64,000 nucleotides of DNA from Pseudomonas sp. A34-9 (GCF_029543085.1 NZ_CP119967.1:4056501-4120500), one strand, 5' to 3'; shown: positions 17,082 to 26,389, counted from the stretch's first letter. Translations and numbers: made by a program. The notes: a model not told the origin generated them from the sequence alone.

Positions 17082-18428
17082 TTACAGGTAAGCGCCAATG
17101 ATTTTTCTGATTTTGATCAATGCCTGGCGCAACACATCCATCTCTACCGAACCCAGCGCCAGGCGAATCGCATGCGGCACATGGCCCGACACCGAAAACG
17201 GTTCCGCCGTGGTGACGGAAATCTGTTCATGCATCAACTCGACGACAATCTGATCGGCGCGCACGTCTTCCGGCAACGGCAGCCACAAAAAATACGACGC
17301 CGGATGGCCAATGCTCGGCAAGCCTTGCAGCACCTCGGCCGCCAGCGCTTGCCGCGCCTTGGCGTCGTGGCGTTTCTGTTCCTCGAGCAGCGTCACTGTA
17401 CCGTCGTCCAGCCAGCCGCAGGCGATGGCGGTCATGACGCCCGGCGTGTTCCAGGTGGTGGCGCGGATGATGCGTTCAAGTGCTGGCACCACGTCGGTCG
17501 GGGCGGCGATGAAACCGACGCGCAGGCCTGTGGCGATGTTTTTCGACAGGCCCGAGACGTACACCGTGCGCTCCGGCGCCAGATCGACCAGCGCCGGGGG
17601 TGGGTTTTCCACCAGAAACGCGTAGGCCGCGTCTTCAATGATCGTCAGATGATGTCGACGGGCGATCGCCACCAACTGCTCGCGCTGTGCTTGCGGCATC
17701 ACCCAACCCAGCGGATTGTGCAACGTCGGCATGCTGTACACGGCGCGCACCGAGCGGCTGTGGCAGAGTTTGTCCAGCGCGGCGAGATCCGGCCCCTTAT
17801 CACTGAACGGGATCGCCACGACTTCCAGATGCAGCGCTTCGGCCAAGACCTTGAAGCCGGAATAGGTCAGTGCGTCGGCGGCAATCACATCGCCGGGCTT
17901 GAGCAACGCCATCAGCGTCACCGCCAGGCCTTGCTGGGCGCCGTTGACGATCAGCACTTGCTCGGCCTCGACCTGTACGCCGCGCGTCAGCAGATGCCGA
18001 GCCACTGAAGCACGCTCGTGGGCGCGGCCGGCGTGCGGCTGATAACGTAGCAACGCTTCCAGATCGCCAGATAACGCCAACTGGCGCAACGCAGCGCGCA
18101 ACAGATCCGCCTGACCAGACAATGACGGGTAATTGAAATTGAGGTCGATCATGCCGACCGCCACGTGTTTCTGATCAATGCCCTGCCCCGGCGACAGCGA
18201 GGTTTCGCGCACAAACGTGCCGCGCCCGGTCTCGCCGCTGACCAGCCCCATCGCCTCCAGCTCCGCATACACCCGCGAAGCCGTGACCAGCGCCAGGCCC
18301 TCCTGCACGGCCAATTGCCGATGGGTCGGCAGCCGCGTACCCGGCGCCAACTGGCCCGAGCGAATGTCTGCCGCATAGGCGTCAACGAGGGTCTTGTAGC
18401 GCGAACGTGGCATACCGGATGTATCCAT
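17082..18428 (-). CDS. MocR-type regulator (GntR HTH fused to PLP aminotransferase fold)
   Basis: A 448-residue fusion. The N-terminal GntR winged helix spans RYKTLVDAYAADIRSGQLAP to ASRVYAELEAMGLVSGETGRG. The remainder is a fold-type I aminotransferase-like domain with the PLP lysine in VSGLSKNIATGLRVGF and the pocket segment EDAAYAFLVE. Such proteins use PLP to sense amino acids or amines and often control a divergent transporter. An EamA transporter gene lies divergently about 90 bp away, the typical layout. The start at MDTSGMPRSRYKTL is chosen over an upstream in-frame ATG. Confidence 0.9.
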   Translation of the reverse strand: MDTSGMPRSRYKTLVDAYAADIRSGQLAPGTRLPTHRQLAVQEGLALVTASRVYAELEAMGLVSGETGRGTFVRETSLSPGQGIDQKHVAVGMIDLNFNYPSLSGQADLLRAALRQLALSGDLEALLRYQPHAGRAHERASVARHLLTRGVQVEAEQVLIVNGAQQGLAVTLMALLKPGDVIAADALTYSGFKVLAEALHLEVVAIPFSDKGPDLAALDKLCHSRSVRAVYSMPTLHNPLGWVMPQAQREQLVAIARRHHLTIIEDAAYAFLVENPPPALVDLAPERTVYVSGLSKNIATGLRVGFIAAPTDVVPALERIIRATTWNTPGVMTAIACGWLDDGTVTLLEEQKRHDAKARQALAAEVLQGLPSIGHPASYFLWLPLPEDVRADQIVVELMHEQISVTTAEPFSVSGHVPHAIRLALGSVEMDVLRQALIKIRKIIGAYL

Positions 18429-18502
18429 GACAATTCTTTGATTGTGCTGATTCTCGGCTCTAGCATGGCTGCAATGCAACCCACTTCTGAGCGTGATCTG
18501 CT

Positions 18503-19396
18503 ATGGAACGGACCTCGAATATGACGACCCCGGCACTGGAAAAAACCAGCGGCTGGATCAACGGTTTTATCGGCGTGGTGATCTTCAGCGGCTCGCTACC
18601 GGCCACGCGTCTGGCGGTGCTGGAGTTCGATCCGGTGTTTCTCACCGTGGTCCGCGCGGCCATCGCTGGGGTCTTGGCGGTTGCGCTGCTGTGGCTGTTT
18701 CGCCAACGGCGTCCGGCGCGCGATCAGTGGTGGTCGCTGTTGATTGTCGCGCTGGGCGTAGTGCTTGGCTTCCCGCTGCTGACCGCCCTGGCGCTGCAAC
18801 ATGTGACGTCGGCGCATTCGATTGTGTTTGTCGGATTGCTGCCATTGGCCACGGCGATTTTTGCTGTGCTGCGCGGCGGTGAACGGCCGCGACCGGTGTT
18901 CTGGATATTCTCGACGCTCGGCAGCGCGCTGGTGGTCGGCTTCGCGTTGGCACAAGGTCTGACTGCCTCCCCCAGCGGTGACCTGCTGATGCTGGCGGCC
19001 ATTCTGGCCTGCGGCCTCGGCTATGCCGAAGGCGCGAAGTTGTCGCGCACACTCGGCGGCTGGCAGGTGATTTGCTGGGCGCTGGTATTGTCGCTACCGG
19101 TCATGGCGGTGTTGAGTCTGTGGCTGGCGCCCGACTCGTTCAGCGGTGTCAGCCTGTCGGCGTGGTTGTGCCTGGGCTATGTGTCGCTGTTCAGCATGCT
19201 GATCGGTTTTGTGTTCTGGTATCGCGGTCTGGCCCAGGGCGGGATTGCCGCGGTCGGTCAGTTGCAATTGCTCCAGCCGTTTTTCGGTCTGGCGCTGGCG
19301 GCAACCCTGCTGCATGAACACGTCAGCCTCGGCATGCTGGCTGTGACGTTGGGCGTGATCCTGTGTGTGGCCGGGGCGAAGAAATTCGCCAAATGA
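18503..19396 (+). CDS. EamA/DMT-family transporter
   Basis: A 297-residue protein (291 if it starts at MTTPALEKTSG, 18521) with about 10 membrane helices in two EamA repeats; the second ends LLHEHVSLGMLAVTLGVILCVAGAKKFAK. DMT proteins mostly export amino acids or metabolites. It is divergent from the MocR regulator and very probably its target, so export of an amino acid or amine sensed by MocR through PLP is the working hypothesis. Confidence 0.87.
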   Translation: MERTSNMTTPALEKTSGWINGFIGVVIFSGSLPATRLAVLEFDPVFLTVVRAAIAGVLAVALLWLFRQRRPARDQWWSLLIVALGVVLGFPLLTALALQHVTSAHSIVFVGLLPLATAIFAVLRGGERPRPVFWIFSTLGSALVVGFALAQGLTASPSGDLLMLAAILACGLGYAEGAKLSRTLGGWQVICWALVLSLPVMAVLSLWLAPDSFSGVSLSAWLCLGYVSLFSMLIGFVFWYRGLAQGGIAAVGQLQLLQPFFGLALAATLLHEHVSLGMLAVTLGVILCVAGAKKFAK

Positions 19397-19399
19397 TCC

Positions 19400-20215
19400 T
19401 CAGACGCCCGCCTTCCACTCGCGAGGACTAAGCCCGGTCTTGCGCCGAAACGCCCGGGCCAGCGCCGAAGGACTTTCGTAACCGACCTCCTCGGCAATCA
19501 ACGCAATCGGCTTGCCTTCGCGCAGGCGCTTCTGCGCCAGACTGACGCGCCAACTCAGCAGATAATCGGCTGGTGTCTGCCCGACGACCCGGCGAAACTG
19601 CTCGGCAAACCCGGCGCGGGACAGGTTGGCGACCGCGGCCAGATCCGCCACGCTCCACGGTTTTTGCGGTTGTTCATGCATCAGGTTCAAGGCGCGGGAC
19701 AGACGCGGATCAGCCAGCCCGGCGATCATCCCCGGTTGTTGCTCGCGACTGCTGATCAAGTGCCGCAACAGCAGAATCACCAGCAGCTCGAACAAGCGAT
19801 CCATCACTGCCAGACGTCCGCAATGCCCTTCGAAGGCTTCCTTGAACAGCCACTCCACGGTATTGCCCAGCTCCGGGATGTCCGTCAGTTTCAGCACCAG
19901 ATAATCCGGCAGTGCCGCCGCCAGTGCATTGCCGGAGCCGCCGTCAAACGTCAGTGTTGCGCAGACCACCTGAGTGTCCATGGCTTCGTCGGCGAACAGG
20001 CGATGGCCGAAGGGTCTGGGGAAGAAGATCAGCGACGGCTCACTGAGGCGGATCTCACGTTCGCTGCCCGGTTTGAGCCGCAATTCACCCGCCTGCAACA
20101 AATGAACATGGCCGACCGGCTCGTTTTCATGAACCGCGACGCCGCAAAACGTGCCGCTGTGAAAAGTGCCGGCCGTCACGCCGAAATGGCTGAGCAGTGT
20201 TGAAAGGCGATCCAT
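19400..20215 (-). CDS. AraC-family regulator with N-terminal cupin domain
   Basis: A 271-residue protein. The N-terminal half is a cupin-like sensor (HVHLLQAGELRLKPGSE, FFPRPFGHRLFADE). The C-terminal AraC double helix-turn-helix is PWSVADLAAVANLSRAGFAE and IALIAEEVGYESPSALARAF. The start is MDRLSTLLSHFGV at 20215. It is divergent from the AhpD-like gene at 20346 with a gap of about 130 bp and probably regulates it, a common pairing in proteobacteria. It ends four bases after the convergent EamA stop. Confidence 0.9.
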   Translation of the reverse strand: MDRLSTLLSHFGVTAGTFHSGTFCGVAVHENEPVGHVHLLQAGELRLKPGSEREIRLSEPSLIFFPRPFGHRLFADEAMDTQVVCATLTFDGGSGNALAAALPDYLVLKLTDIPELGNTVEWLFKEAFEGHCGRLAVMDRLFELLVILLLRHLISSREQQPGMIAGLADPRLSRALNLMHEQPQKPWSVADLAAVANLSRAGFAEQFRRVVGQTPADYLLSWRVSLAQKRLREGKPIALIAEEVGYESPSALARAFRRKTGLSPREWKAGV

Positions 20216-20345
20216 GGACGGCTCCAAGGCATATCTGGACGATCTGCCGCATATCCTCGACGATTTGCCGCCAATGCACCAGCCCAGCTCAATAACATGG
20301 CCTCCATCCCCGGCGCACTTCGCACCGGACGTTCGGAGAATCACC

Positions 20346-20858
20346 ATGAGCCGCATCCACGCTATCAGCCTCGAAACCGCCACCGACGCCAGCCGCCCTG
20401 TGCTGGAAGGTGTGAAAAAGAAAATCGGTTTCCTGCCCAACGTCTTCACCACCCTGGCCAAAGCACCGGTCGCCCTCGACACCTACGTGCAAGCTTCGGC
20501 AATCCTCGGCAAGACTTCATTAAGCGCCCAGGAAAAAGAAGCGGTGTACCTCGCCACCTCACAGGTCAACGGTTGCGACTATTGCCTGGCGGCGCACACC
20601 TTGTTTGCCAGCAAGGCCGGGCTTTCGGCACAAGACATCGTCGCCGCACGCCAGGGCGAACTCAACGCGTATGCCGCCCTCGCCCGTCAGCTGACTGAAA
20701 GCCGTGGCCATTTGACTGATGAACAGATAGCCACCGCCCGCACTGCCGGTATCGACGACGTGAAAATCATCGAAGTGATTGCACTGGTGGCCGTGCAGAG
20801 CCTGACCAACTACCTGAACAATGCGGCGCTGACCGATATCGACTTCCCGGCCATCTGA
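20346..20858 (+). CDS. Carboxymuconolactone decarboxylase / AhpD-like family protein
   Basis: A 170-residue protein with the CMD signature EKEAVYLATSQVNGCDYCLAAH. The CxxC (CDYC) and the following His are the redox-active AhpD-type centre, so a peroxidase- or disulfide-reductase-like role is more likely than true decarboxylation. It has one CMD domain. It lies behind an AraC-family regulator, which suggests induction by some small molecule or oxidant. No partner reductase is adjacent. Confidence 0.87.
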   Translation: MSRIHAISLETATDASRPVLEGVKKKIGFLPNVFTTLAKAPVALDTYVQASAILGKTSLSAQEKEAVYLATSQVNGCDYCLAAHTLFASKAGLSAQDIVAARQGELNAYAALARQLTESRGHLTDEQIATARTAGIDDVKIIEVIALVAVQSLTNYLNNAALTDIDFPAI

Positions 20859-20969
20859 AATCGGCGACACAAAACCTGTGGAGCTTGCCTGCTGGTGATA
20901 GCGGTGTGTCATTCAAAGCATCTTTGTCCGACTCGACCGCCATCGCTTGCAGGCTCACTCCCACACAAA

Positions 20970-21010
<41 letters not shown>

Positions 21011-21045
21011 GATCAAAAGATCGCAGCCTTCGGCAGCTCCTACAG
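21011..21045. repeat. Single REP half
   Basis: GATCAAAAGATCGCAGCCTT followed by CGGCAGCTCCTACAG, one REP arm adjoining the GCAACA array. Confidence 0.8.
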
Positions 21046-21090
21046 GGGTGATATATACCCCCCGCACGCGGCGCATGCCGCCCCACTCAA

Positions 21091-21400
21091 AGGATGAGCG
21101 TTAGCTCGGCTGCAGCTTTTGATCTTGATCCACGGGCGACATCGGAAGGCTGAGCGGAGGGATTGATCCGGGCGTGGGAGCGCAGCGACCGTTTGGCGAA
21201 GCCAAACACAGCGAGAGGAGGTGCAGCGAAGCAAACCGTAGGCGCTGCGCCCGGATCAATCCCGCAGCGAAGGAACCCCGAGCCCCAGCGAGCGGGCCGC
21301 ACGCAGGAGCAAGCCTTTTTGGTTACTTTTTCGGCGTCTGGAAAAAGTGACCCGCCGTAAGGGCGGAACCCTAAGCCGCCGTTACCGCAGCAACGGATAT
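21091..21400. repeat. 310-bp dispersed repeat, copy A
   Basis: Starts AGGATGAGCGTTAGCTCGGC and ends CAGCAACGGATAT. It matches 57144-57453 over its full length with only scattered substitutions and no net length change. It contains several short palindromes (for example TTTGGCGAAGCCAAA) and no gene. It is probably a large intergenic repeat of this species group. Confidence 0.93.
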
Positions 21401-21420
21401 GTACACAGTCAGCCAGATAA

Positions 21421-22866
21421 TCAGTGATGCTCCTCACCCGCCCGCTTCAGCAATTTCTTGCACCGCTCGGACAAATGAAACACCTGCAAATGCTTGCCCG
21501 CCTTGGCATAGCGCTCGCGCAAAGTCTTCAACGCCGCAATCGCCGAATAATCAACAAAACTCAAATGCCGACAATCCAAAGTCACGCGGTCCGGATCATT
21601 AGCCGGATCGAACTGATTGAGAAACGGCGTAGTCGAGGCAAAAAACAACGTGCCATGCAGACGATAAAGCTTGCTGCCGTCCGCTTCCAGATGCTCATCG
21701 GCATACAGCTCACGAGCCTGCTGCCAGGCAAAGTTGAGCGCAGCAATAATGATCCCGCACAGCACAGCCGTGGCCAGATCGGTGAACACCGTAATGGTGG
21801 TCACGGCGATGATCACCAGCACATCATTGAACGGCACTTTGTTCACCACCCGCAACGACGCCCAGGCAAAGGTCTGCTGCGACACCACAAACATCACACC
21901 GACCAGCGCCGCCAGTGGAATACGCTCGATCAGCGGCGACAGAAACAGAATGAACAACAGAATCAGCACGCCAGCGACCACGCCAGACAACCGCCCGCGC
22001 CCGCCGGAACTGAGGTTGATCACCGTCTGCCCGATCATCGCGCACCCGCCCATGCCGCCAAACGCGCCGCTGACCATGTTGGCCGCACCGAGCGCCACGC
22101 ACTCACGATCCGGATAGCCACGGGTTTCAGTGATTTCATCGGTGAGGTTCAACGTCAGCAGGGTTTCCAGCAGACCGACCAGTGCCATCAGAATCGCATA
22201 AGGCGCGATGATGCGCAGGGTTTCGAAATTCCACGGGATGTCCGGCAAAGCGAAGGTCGGCAAGCCGCCAGCGATGTGCGCCATGTCGCCAAGGGTGCGA
22301 GTCGGCAGGCCGAACAGATAGACCAGCAGGCCAACGCCGAGGATCGCCACCAGTGCCGGTGGCACCGCGCGGGTCAGGCGCGGCAGAATGTAGACGATGG
22401 CCATGGTCAGCGCCACCAGCCCCGTCATCAAGTACAACGGCGTGCCGCTGAGCCAGTCCTCACCGCTCTTGAAATGCTCCAGTTGTGCCAGCGCAATGAT
22501 GATCGCCAGGCCGTTGACGAAACCGAGCATCACCGGGTGCGGCACCATGCGCACCAGTTTGCCCAGGCGCAGCAGCCCGAACGCCATCATGATCAAGCCG
22601 CCAAGCAACACCGTCGCCAGCAGATACTGCACGCCGTGCTGCACCACCAGCGCGACGATGACCACAGCCATCGAGCCCGCCGCACCGGAGACCATGCCCG
22701 GCCGCCCGCCGAACAACGCCGTCAGCGTACAAATGATGAAGGCACCGTACAGGCCCATCAGCGGATTGAGGTGCGCCACCAGCGCAAACGCAATGCATTC
22801 GGGCAACAGGGCAAACGAGGTGGTGAGTCCGGCCAGGACATCGGCGCGCAGACGAATCGGTTTCAT
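21421..22866 (-). CDS. SulP-family anion transporter with STAS domain
   Basis: A 481-residue inner-membrane protein. The SulP core starts with ADVLAGLTTSFALLPECIAFALVA and includes GGRPGMVSGAAGSMAVVIVAL and NMVSGAFGGMGGCAMIGQTVIN, the central family motif. The last 90 residues form a STAS regulatory domain (DRVTLDCRHLSFVDYSAIAAL). SulP proteins move sulfate, bicarbonate or dicarboxylates, probably with Na+ or H+. No carbonic anhydrase gene is adjacent, so the anion cannot be named. Confidence 0.9.
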   Translation of the reverse strand: MKPIRLRADVLAGLTTSFALLPECIAFALVAHLNPLMGLYGAFIICTLTALFGGRPGMVSGAAGSMAVVIVALVVQHGVQYLLATVLLGGLIMMAFGLLRLGKLVRMVPHPVMLGFVNGLAIIIALAQLEHFKSGEDWLSGTPLYLMTGLVALTMAIVYILPRLTRAVPPALVAILGVGLLVYLFGLPTRTLGDMAHIAGGLPTFALPDIPWNFETLRIIAPYAILMALVGLLETLLTLNLTDEITETRGYPDRECVALGAANMVSGAFGGMGGCAMIGQTVINLSSGGRGRLSGVVAGVLILLFILFLSPLIERIPLAALVGVMFVVSQQTFAWASLRVVNKVPFNDVLVIIAVTTITVFTDLATAVLCGIIIAALNFAWQQARELYADEHLEADGSKLYRLHGTLFFASTTPFLNQFDPANDPDRVTLDCRHLSFVDYSAIAALKTLRERYAKAGKHLQVFHLSERCKKLLKRAGEEHH

Positions 22867-23022
22867 GGCTTACCTATCGAGCAGCCACCGAGCGCGGCTG
22901 CAGGTGTTCGGGAAAAAGAGGGTTGCGGATGTTACGGAATTGTCCGGGATCGGGCCAGTGAACGCTGACACTTGTCGGCTCGGGCTTTATGCTGGCGCGT
23001 TCCTGTATCGATTGAGTTGAAC

Positions 23023-23331
23023 ATGTCTGCCTTTCTGAGCGCCCGCGAGGTGTGCCAGCGTTTGCGTGAAGCTGCGCTGGGCGTGCTCGCTTTCAACATC
23101 TGCGATGGGCCCACCGCAACGGGACTGGTCACGGTCGATATCGAGGGCTGGCGCCTGCTGCTGGATGTTGAAGGTGGCCGGTTACACCACTGTGAATGTG
23201 CTCGCAACGGCGATGGGCAAGAAGGCGCGCTGGAGAGCTGGCAGCGTTATGGCACCGATCCGGTCAGTTTGCTCAGTACCTGGGAATTGGCGCAGATCGA
23301 GCAAATGCTGATGGCGGCCGTTCAGCCCTGA
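23023..23331 (+). CDS. Conserved small protein of unknown function
   Basis: A 102-residue cytoplasmic protein starting at MSAFLSAREVCQRLREA. It has alternating strands (GLVTVDIEGWRLLLDVEGGR) and a Cys-containing centre (LHHCECARNGDG), ending in a helix (TWELAQIEQMLMAAV). It looks like small Pseudomonas proteins of the DUF7693 kind, but I am not sure of that. No neighbour suggests a role. Its 3' end overlaps the convergent acetyltransferase by 10 bp. Confidence 0.7.
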   Translation: MSAFLSAREVCQRLREAALGVLAFNICDGPTATGLVTVDIEGWRLLLDVEGGRLHHCECARNGDGQEGALESWQRYGTDPVSLLSTWELAQIEQMLMAAVQP

Positions 23332-23780
23332 CGCAAATCGAGAATGTAGGTGTAATAACCGCTGTCGCGTACGTAGCCGAGGGATTCGTACAAGCCTTGA
23401 GCCATGAAATTGTCGGTGGCGGTTTCCAGCACCAGGCCCTTGGCGCCGGTCGCCAAGGCAAAATCCCGCGCCGTGTTCATCAGCAGTCGGCCAACGCCGC
23501 GACCACGGGCGGCCGGTGCGGTGAACAGGTCGCTGAGCAGCCAGGTGCGGTGAGCATCGATGGACGAGAACGTCGGGTACAACTGCACGAATCCCAGCGC
23601 TTCAGCCTCTTCATCCTGAACCAGAAAAATCGCTGACTCGTCGCCGGCCATGCGCTCGGCGATGAAGGCGCGCGATTGCTCAAGGTTCGACGGCTGCTGG
23701 TAAAAGCCTCGATAAGCGTCGAACAACGGCGCCAGCGCATCCAGGTGTGTGACGTCGGCCCGCAGTACCTGAAGGGTCAT
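23322..23780 (-). CDS. GNAT-family N-acetyltransferase
   Basis: A 152-residue GNAT enzyme starting at MTLQVLRADVTHLDAL. The acetyl-CoA loop is ARGRGVGRLLMNTAR (motif A, RGRGVG), preceded by WLLSDLFTAPAA and followed by ETATDNFMAQGLYESLGYV. The acceptor is unknown. The longer open frame to 23912 reads through the divergent promoter region and is not used. Confidence 0.88.
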   Translation of the reverse strand: MTLQVLRADVTHLDALAPLFDAYRGFYQQPSNLEQSRAFIAERMAGDESAIFLVQDEEAEALGFVQLYPTFSSIDAHRTWLLSDLFTAPAARGRGVGRLLMNTARDFALATGAKGLVLETATDNFMAQGLYESLGYVRDSGYYTYILDLRQG

Positions 23781-23923
23781 GTCCCCGCTCCGTTCCCAGT
23801 CAATGATCGAAACAGCATAGCGCTGGCCATCGAGTGTGCTGGCTTCATCGCTATATAGTTTTGTATATTGCGAAACCAAAATCGCCAGAATCTTTCCATG
23901 CCGTCCAGCCAACCTGTATTGCC

Positions 23924-24568
23924 ATGAGTGCCATCCGCGTACGCAACGAGCAACTGATCCTCGCCGCCGCCCGCTCAGAGTTCGCCGCGAACGGCTTCGA
24001 CGCCACCCACACCCGTGACATCGCGGCGCGTGCCGGGGTGCCCAAGGCCAATCTGTATTATTACTTTCAGACCAAGGAAAACCTCTACAGCAAAGTACTG
24101 CTGGGGTTTGTCGAACCGTTGTTGGAGGCTTCGGCGGTGCTTCGTGAAAGTGATGATCCGCTGACCGGACTGCGCGCTTACGTTGCCGCCAGGATTCGTA
24201 TTGCTCGCGAGCATCCGGCGATTGCCAAGGTCTTCAGTGGCGAGCTGCTGCTGGGCGGTCGACAGTTGCCGGATGAGTGCCGCGATCTGTTGCATGCCGA
24301 AGCACGGCGTAACGTTGAATGTTTGCGCAGCTGGATCGAACGCGGTCTGCTCGCGCCGGTGGATCCTGAGCATCTGATGCTGTTCATCTGGTCGGCGACG
24401 CGCACGTATACCAACATTGGCTGGCAGATGGGCCGGATCATGGGGCGCGAAGTGCCGCAGGATGAGGATTATCAAACAGCGGCGCAGACGATTACGCGGA
24501 TGGTGCTGGAGGGTGTGGTGGTGACGCCGCGGGTGGGCGAGATTCGTGGGGTTTTGTTTGCGACGTGA
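23924..24568 (+). CDS. TetR-family regulator (RutR-like)
   Basis: A 214-residue TetR protein. The helix-turn-helix is FDATHTRDIAARAGVPKANL followed by YYYFQTKENLYSKVL (about residues 25-58). The C-terminal domain resembles the TetR_C / RutR type (EHPAIAKVFSGELLLGG, HLMLFIWSATRTYTNIGWQ), which in relatives binds pyrimidine-related ligands. It is divergent from a GNAT gene. No pyrimidine-degradation genes are in the window, so the target is open. Confidence 0.87.
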   Translation: MSAIRVRNEQLILAAARSEFAANGFDATHTRDIAARAGVPKANLYYYFQTKENLYSKVLLGFVEPLLEASAVLRESDDPLTGLRAYVAARIRIAREHPAIAKVFSGELLLGGRQLPDECRDLLHAEARRNVECLRSWIERGLLAPVDPEHLMLFIWSATRTYTNIGWQMGRIMGREVPQDEDYQTAAQTITRMVLEGVVVTPRVGEIRGVLFAT

Positions 24569-24579
24569 GGCGTCTGGAA

Positions 24580-25593
24580 TCAGGGCATGGAATCCAATGG
24601 GATCGAGCGATTGCCATTTGTGCGTTGGTACCAGGCTTGCAGAACATCGGGCAGACGCCCTTTCCATTTCATAGCGTTGGTGTAATAGCGCGCCCGCTGA
24701 TGACCTTGCTCATCGTAGGTCAGCAGGATGATCCAGAAACGCTGGTCGGTTGTGCTCATGATGATGCCGGTGCCCCCCAGGCCACGCATCCACGTTTCCA
24801 CCACCTGACTGCCCGGCACGTCGGCTGAGGGATCACCGACCTGCAAGGTGCCCGAAAGCTCAACGAGTCTTTCATAATCGTCCTTGAGCAATCCACGCAG
24901 GGCCTGGTTTTCCTCAGGCGTTCGCGCCAGGCCAAGGCTGAGCAGGTCGTAATCAAGCGTCACTGGTTGTTCCGAGGCGACATAAGTGCCGGCGTAATAC
25001 ACGCCCATACCCCCACCACAATCGGCATCTGCGCCGACTTGCGAGATATTCAGAACGCCATTCAGGGGGGTGAAAGTCAACGCGCACTCACCTTCTGCGT
25101 AATGCGCTTCTTTGCCTTCCAATACGGCGACACCCTCGAGATTTCCCGAGTTGGCGCCCTCGCCCGCCGCAATATCAAAAGTGATGTGCGCCGCATCGCG
25201 ACGATGGGTTGTCAGCGTTGCCGCCGTTGAAGTATTCGCCGGAATGAGCTGCCAGGTCGCATCCCAACTGAAGGGCTGAGTGGCGTGTTCCAGTTCCGCC
25301 TGACGCATCAAATACTGGCGGCGCAAACAGGCCGTGAGGGCGCCACAGGCATTACGACTTTTCAGCCATTGCCGTTGATCGGTCTTGAGAGCCTTGGGAT
25401 CGGCGACGTTGGCGAGGGTCGAGCGCCAACGCTCTGCAAGCTGTTCATCAAGCTGCGAAAGATACGGATCAGCGCAAATGGCTTTTTCAGTTTTGCTGTT
25501 GGCGATAGCGCAATCGAAACTGCTGGCGTGGGTGACAGAGGCAAACGCAAGGGAGGCCAGCAGCAAGGCATGACGCAGGGAGAGAGCAAACAT
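24580..25593 (-). CDS. Secreted protein with N-terminal LprI/DUF1311-type domain
   Basis: A 337-residue exported protein with a signal peptide ending near THA-SSF. The N-terminal 80 residues match the lysozyme-inhibitor-LprI-like (DUF1311) pattern: FDCAIANSKTEKAICADPYL, LAERWRSTL, and DQRQWLKSRNACG with LRRQY. The larger C-terminal part is unassigned beta-rich sequence with a Cys pair (EGECALTF, DADCGGGMG). It could interact with lysozyme or the cell wall, but that is extrapolated from the short domain. Start MFALSLRHALLLA at 25593. Confidence 0.75.
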   Translation of the reverse strand: MFALSLRHALLLASLAFASVTHASSFDCAIANSKTEKAICADPYLSQLDEQLAERWRSTLANVADPKALKTDQRQWLKSRNACGALTACLRRQYLMRQAELEHATQPFSWDATWQLIPANTSTAATLTTHRRDAAHITFDIAAGEGANSGNLEGVAVLEGKEAHYAEGECALTFTPLNGVLNISQVGADADCGGGMGVYYAGTYVASEQPVTLDYDLLSLGLARTPEENQALRGLLKDDYERLVELSGTLQVGDPSADVPGSQVVETWMRGLGGTGIIMSTTDQRFWIILLTYDEQGHQRARYYTNAMKWKGRLPDVLQAWYQRTNGNRSIPLDSMP

Positions 25594-25683
25594 CGAGAGA
25601 TTCCATTCTTCGGACGGCGCGCAGTATGCCAGTGCTGCCAGCGAAAATCCCTGAAGTACATAGCACTCAGGATTTCGCAATCA

Positions 25684-25775
25684 CTGTAGGAGTGAGCCTG
25701 CTCGCGAAAGCGTTCGGTCAGACGATGCAGCATCAAATGCCACACCGCTATCGCGAGCAGGCTCACTTCTACAGG
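25684..25775. repeat. REP inverted pair (GTAGGAGTGAGC type)
   Basis: CTGTAGGAGTGAGCCTGCTC and its inverted copy GAGCAGGCTCACTTCTACAG, separated by about 50 bp. This is a third REP flavour in the window. It lies upstream of the LprI-like gene and behind the cysteine hydrolase gene. Confidence 0.85.
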
Positions 25776-25789
25776 TTTTGTGTGGGTTG

Positions 25790-26323
25790 TCAGAACATGA
25801 TGTCGGCGGCGGGTTTGACGTCAATTCGGCCAGTAGCGCCGGTCAGGTGCGCCAGATCCTTGTTGTGTTCGACGATGATGTCTTCGGCGCCCATGTTGCC
25901 GTTGTCGACGGTGGAGTGCGCGTCGGCCACAAGCACTACGTCATAACCCAGGTGATGGGCCTGACGCACGGTGGCGTTGACGCAATAATCGGTTTGCAGA
26001 CCGCAGATGACCAGTTTTTCGAAATCTTCGCTCGGTAACAATTTGCGCAAATCAGTCTGGTAGAACGAATCCGGGGTGGTCTTGCGTACGCGCAGGTCTT
26101 TCGGCGATGTCTCAAGCCCTTCGGCCAATTGCCAGCCTTCGGCACCCTGGGCCAACGGGCTGTCCTTTTCTTCATGCTGGATCAGCACCACTGGCACACC
26201 TGCCTTGCGCGCGCGGGCGCTGAGGTCGTTGATGGTGTCGATTACGCGGTGAATGTCATGGCACTGGTATTCGCCCGAACAGAGGGCGCGCTGGACGTCG
26301 ATGATCAGTAATGCGGTGGTCAT
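25790..26323 (-). CDS. Cysteine hydrolase, isochorismatase-like family
   Basis: A 177-residue single-domain hydrolase. The catalytic triad is visible: Asp9 in ALLIIDVQ, Lys81 in RVRKTTPDSFYQTDL, and Cys114 in ICGLQTDYCVNATVR. Family members hydrolyse amides such as nicotinamide or carbamoyl compounds, or isochorismate; the substrate cannot be read off. It lies behind ggt with a 66-bp gap on the same strand and may be co-transcribed. Confidence 0.9.
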   Translation of the reverse strand: MTTALLIIDVQRALCSGEYQCHDIHRVIDTINDLSARARKAGVPVVLIQHEEKDSPLAQGAEGWQLAEGLETSPKDLRVRKTTPDSFYQTDLRKLLPSEDFEKLVICGLQTDYCVNATVRQAHHLGYDVVLVADAHSTVDNGNMGAEDIIVEHNKDLAHLTGATGRIDVKPAADIMF

Positions 26324-26354
26324 GATGAGCCTTCCTTGATCAATCTTTGAGACA

Positions 26355-26382
26355 GGGGCGGACGTGAGCCCGCCCCCTTTTT
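26355..26382. other. GC-rich hairpin between ggt and the cysteine hydrolase gene
   Basis: GGGGCGG, loop, CCGCCCC followed by TTTTT on the + strand. The T run is on the wrong side to end the minus-strand ggt transcript, so it may be a processing or stability element rather than a terminator. Confidence 0.35.
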
Positions 26383-26389
26383 ACGCCCC

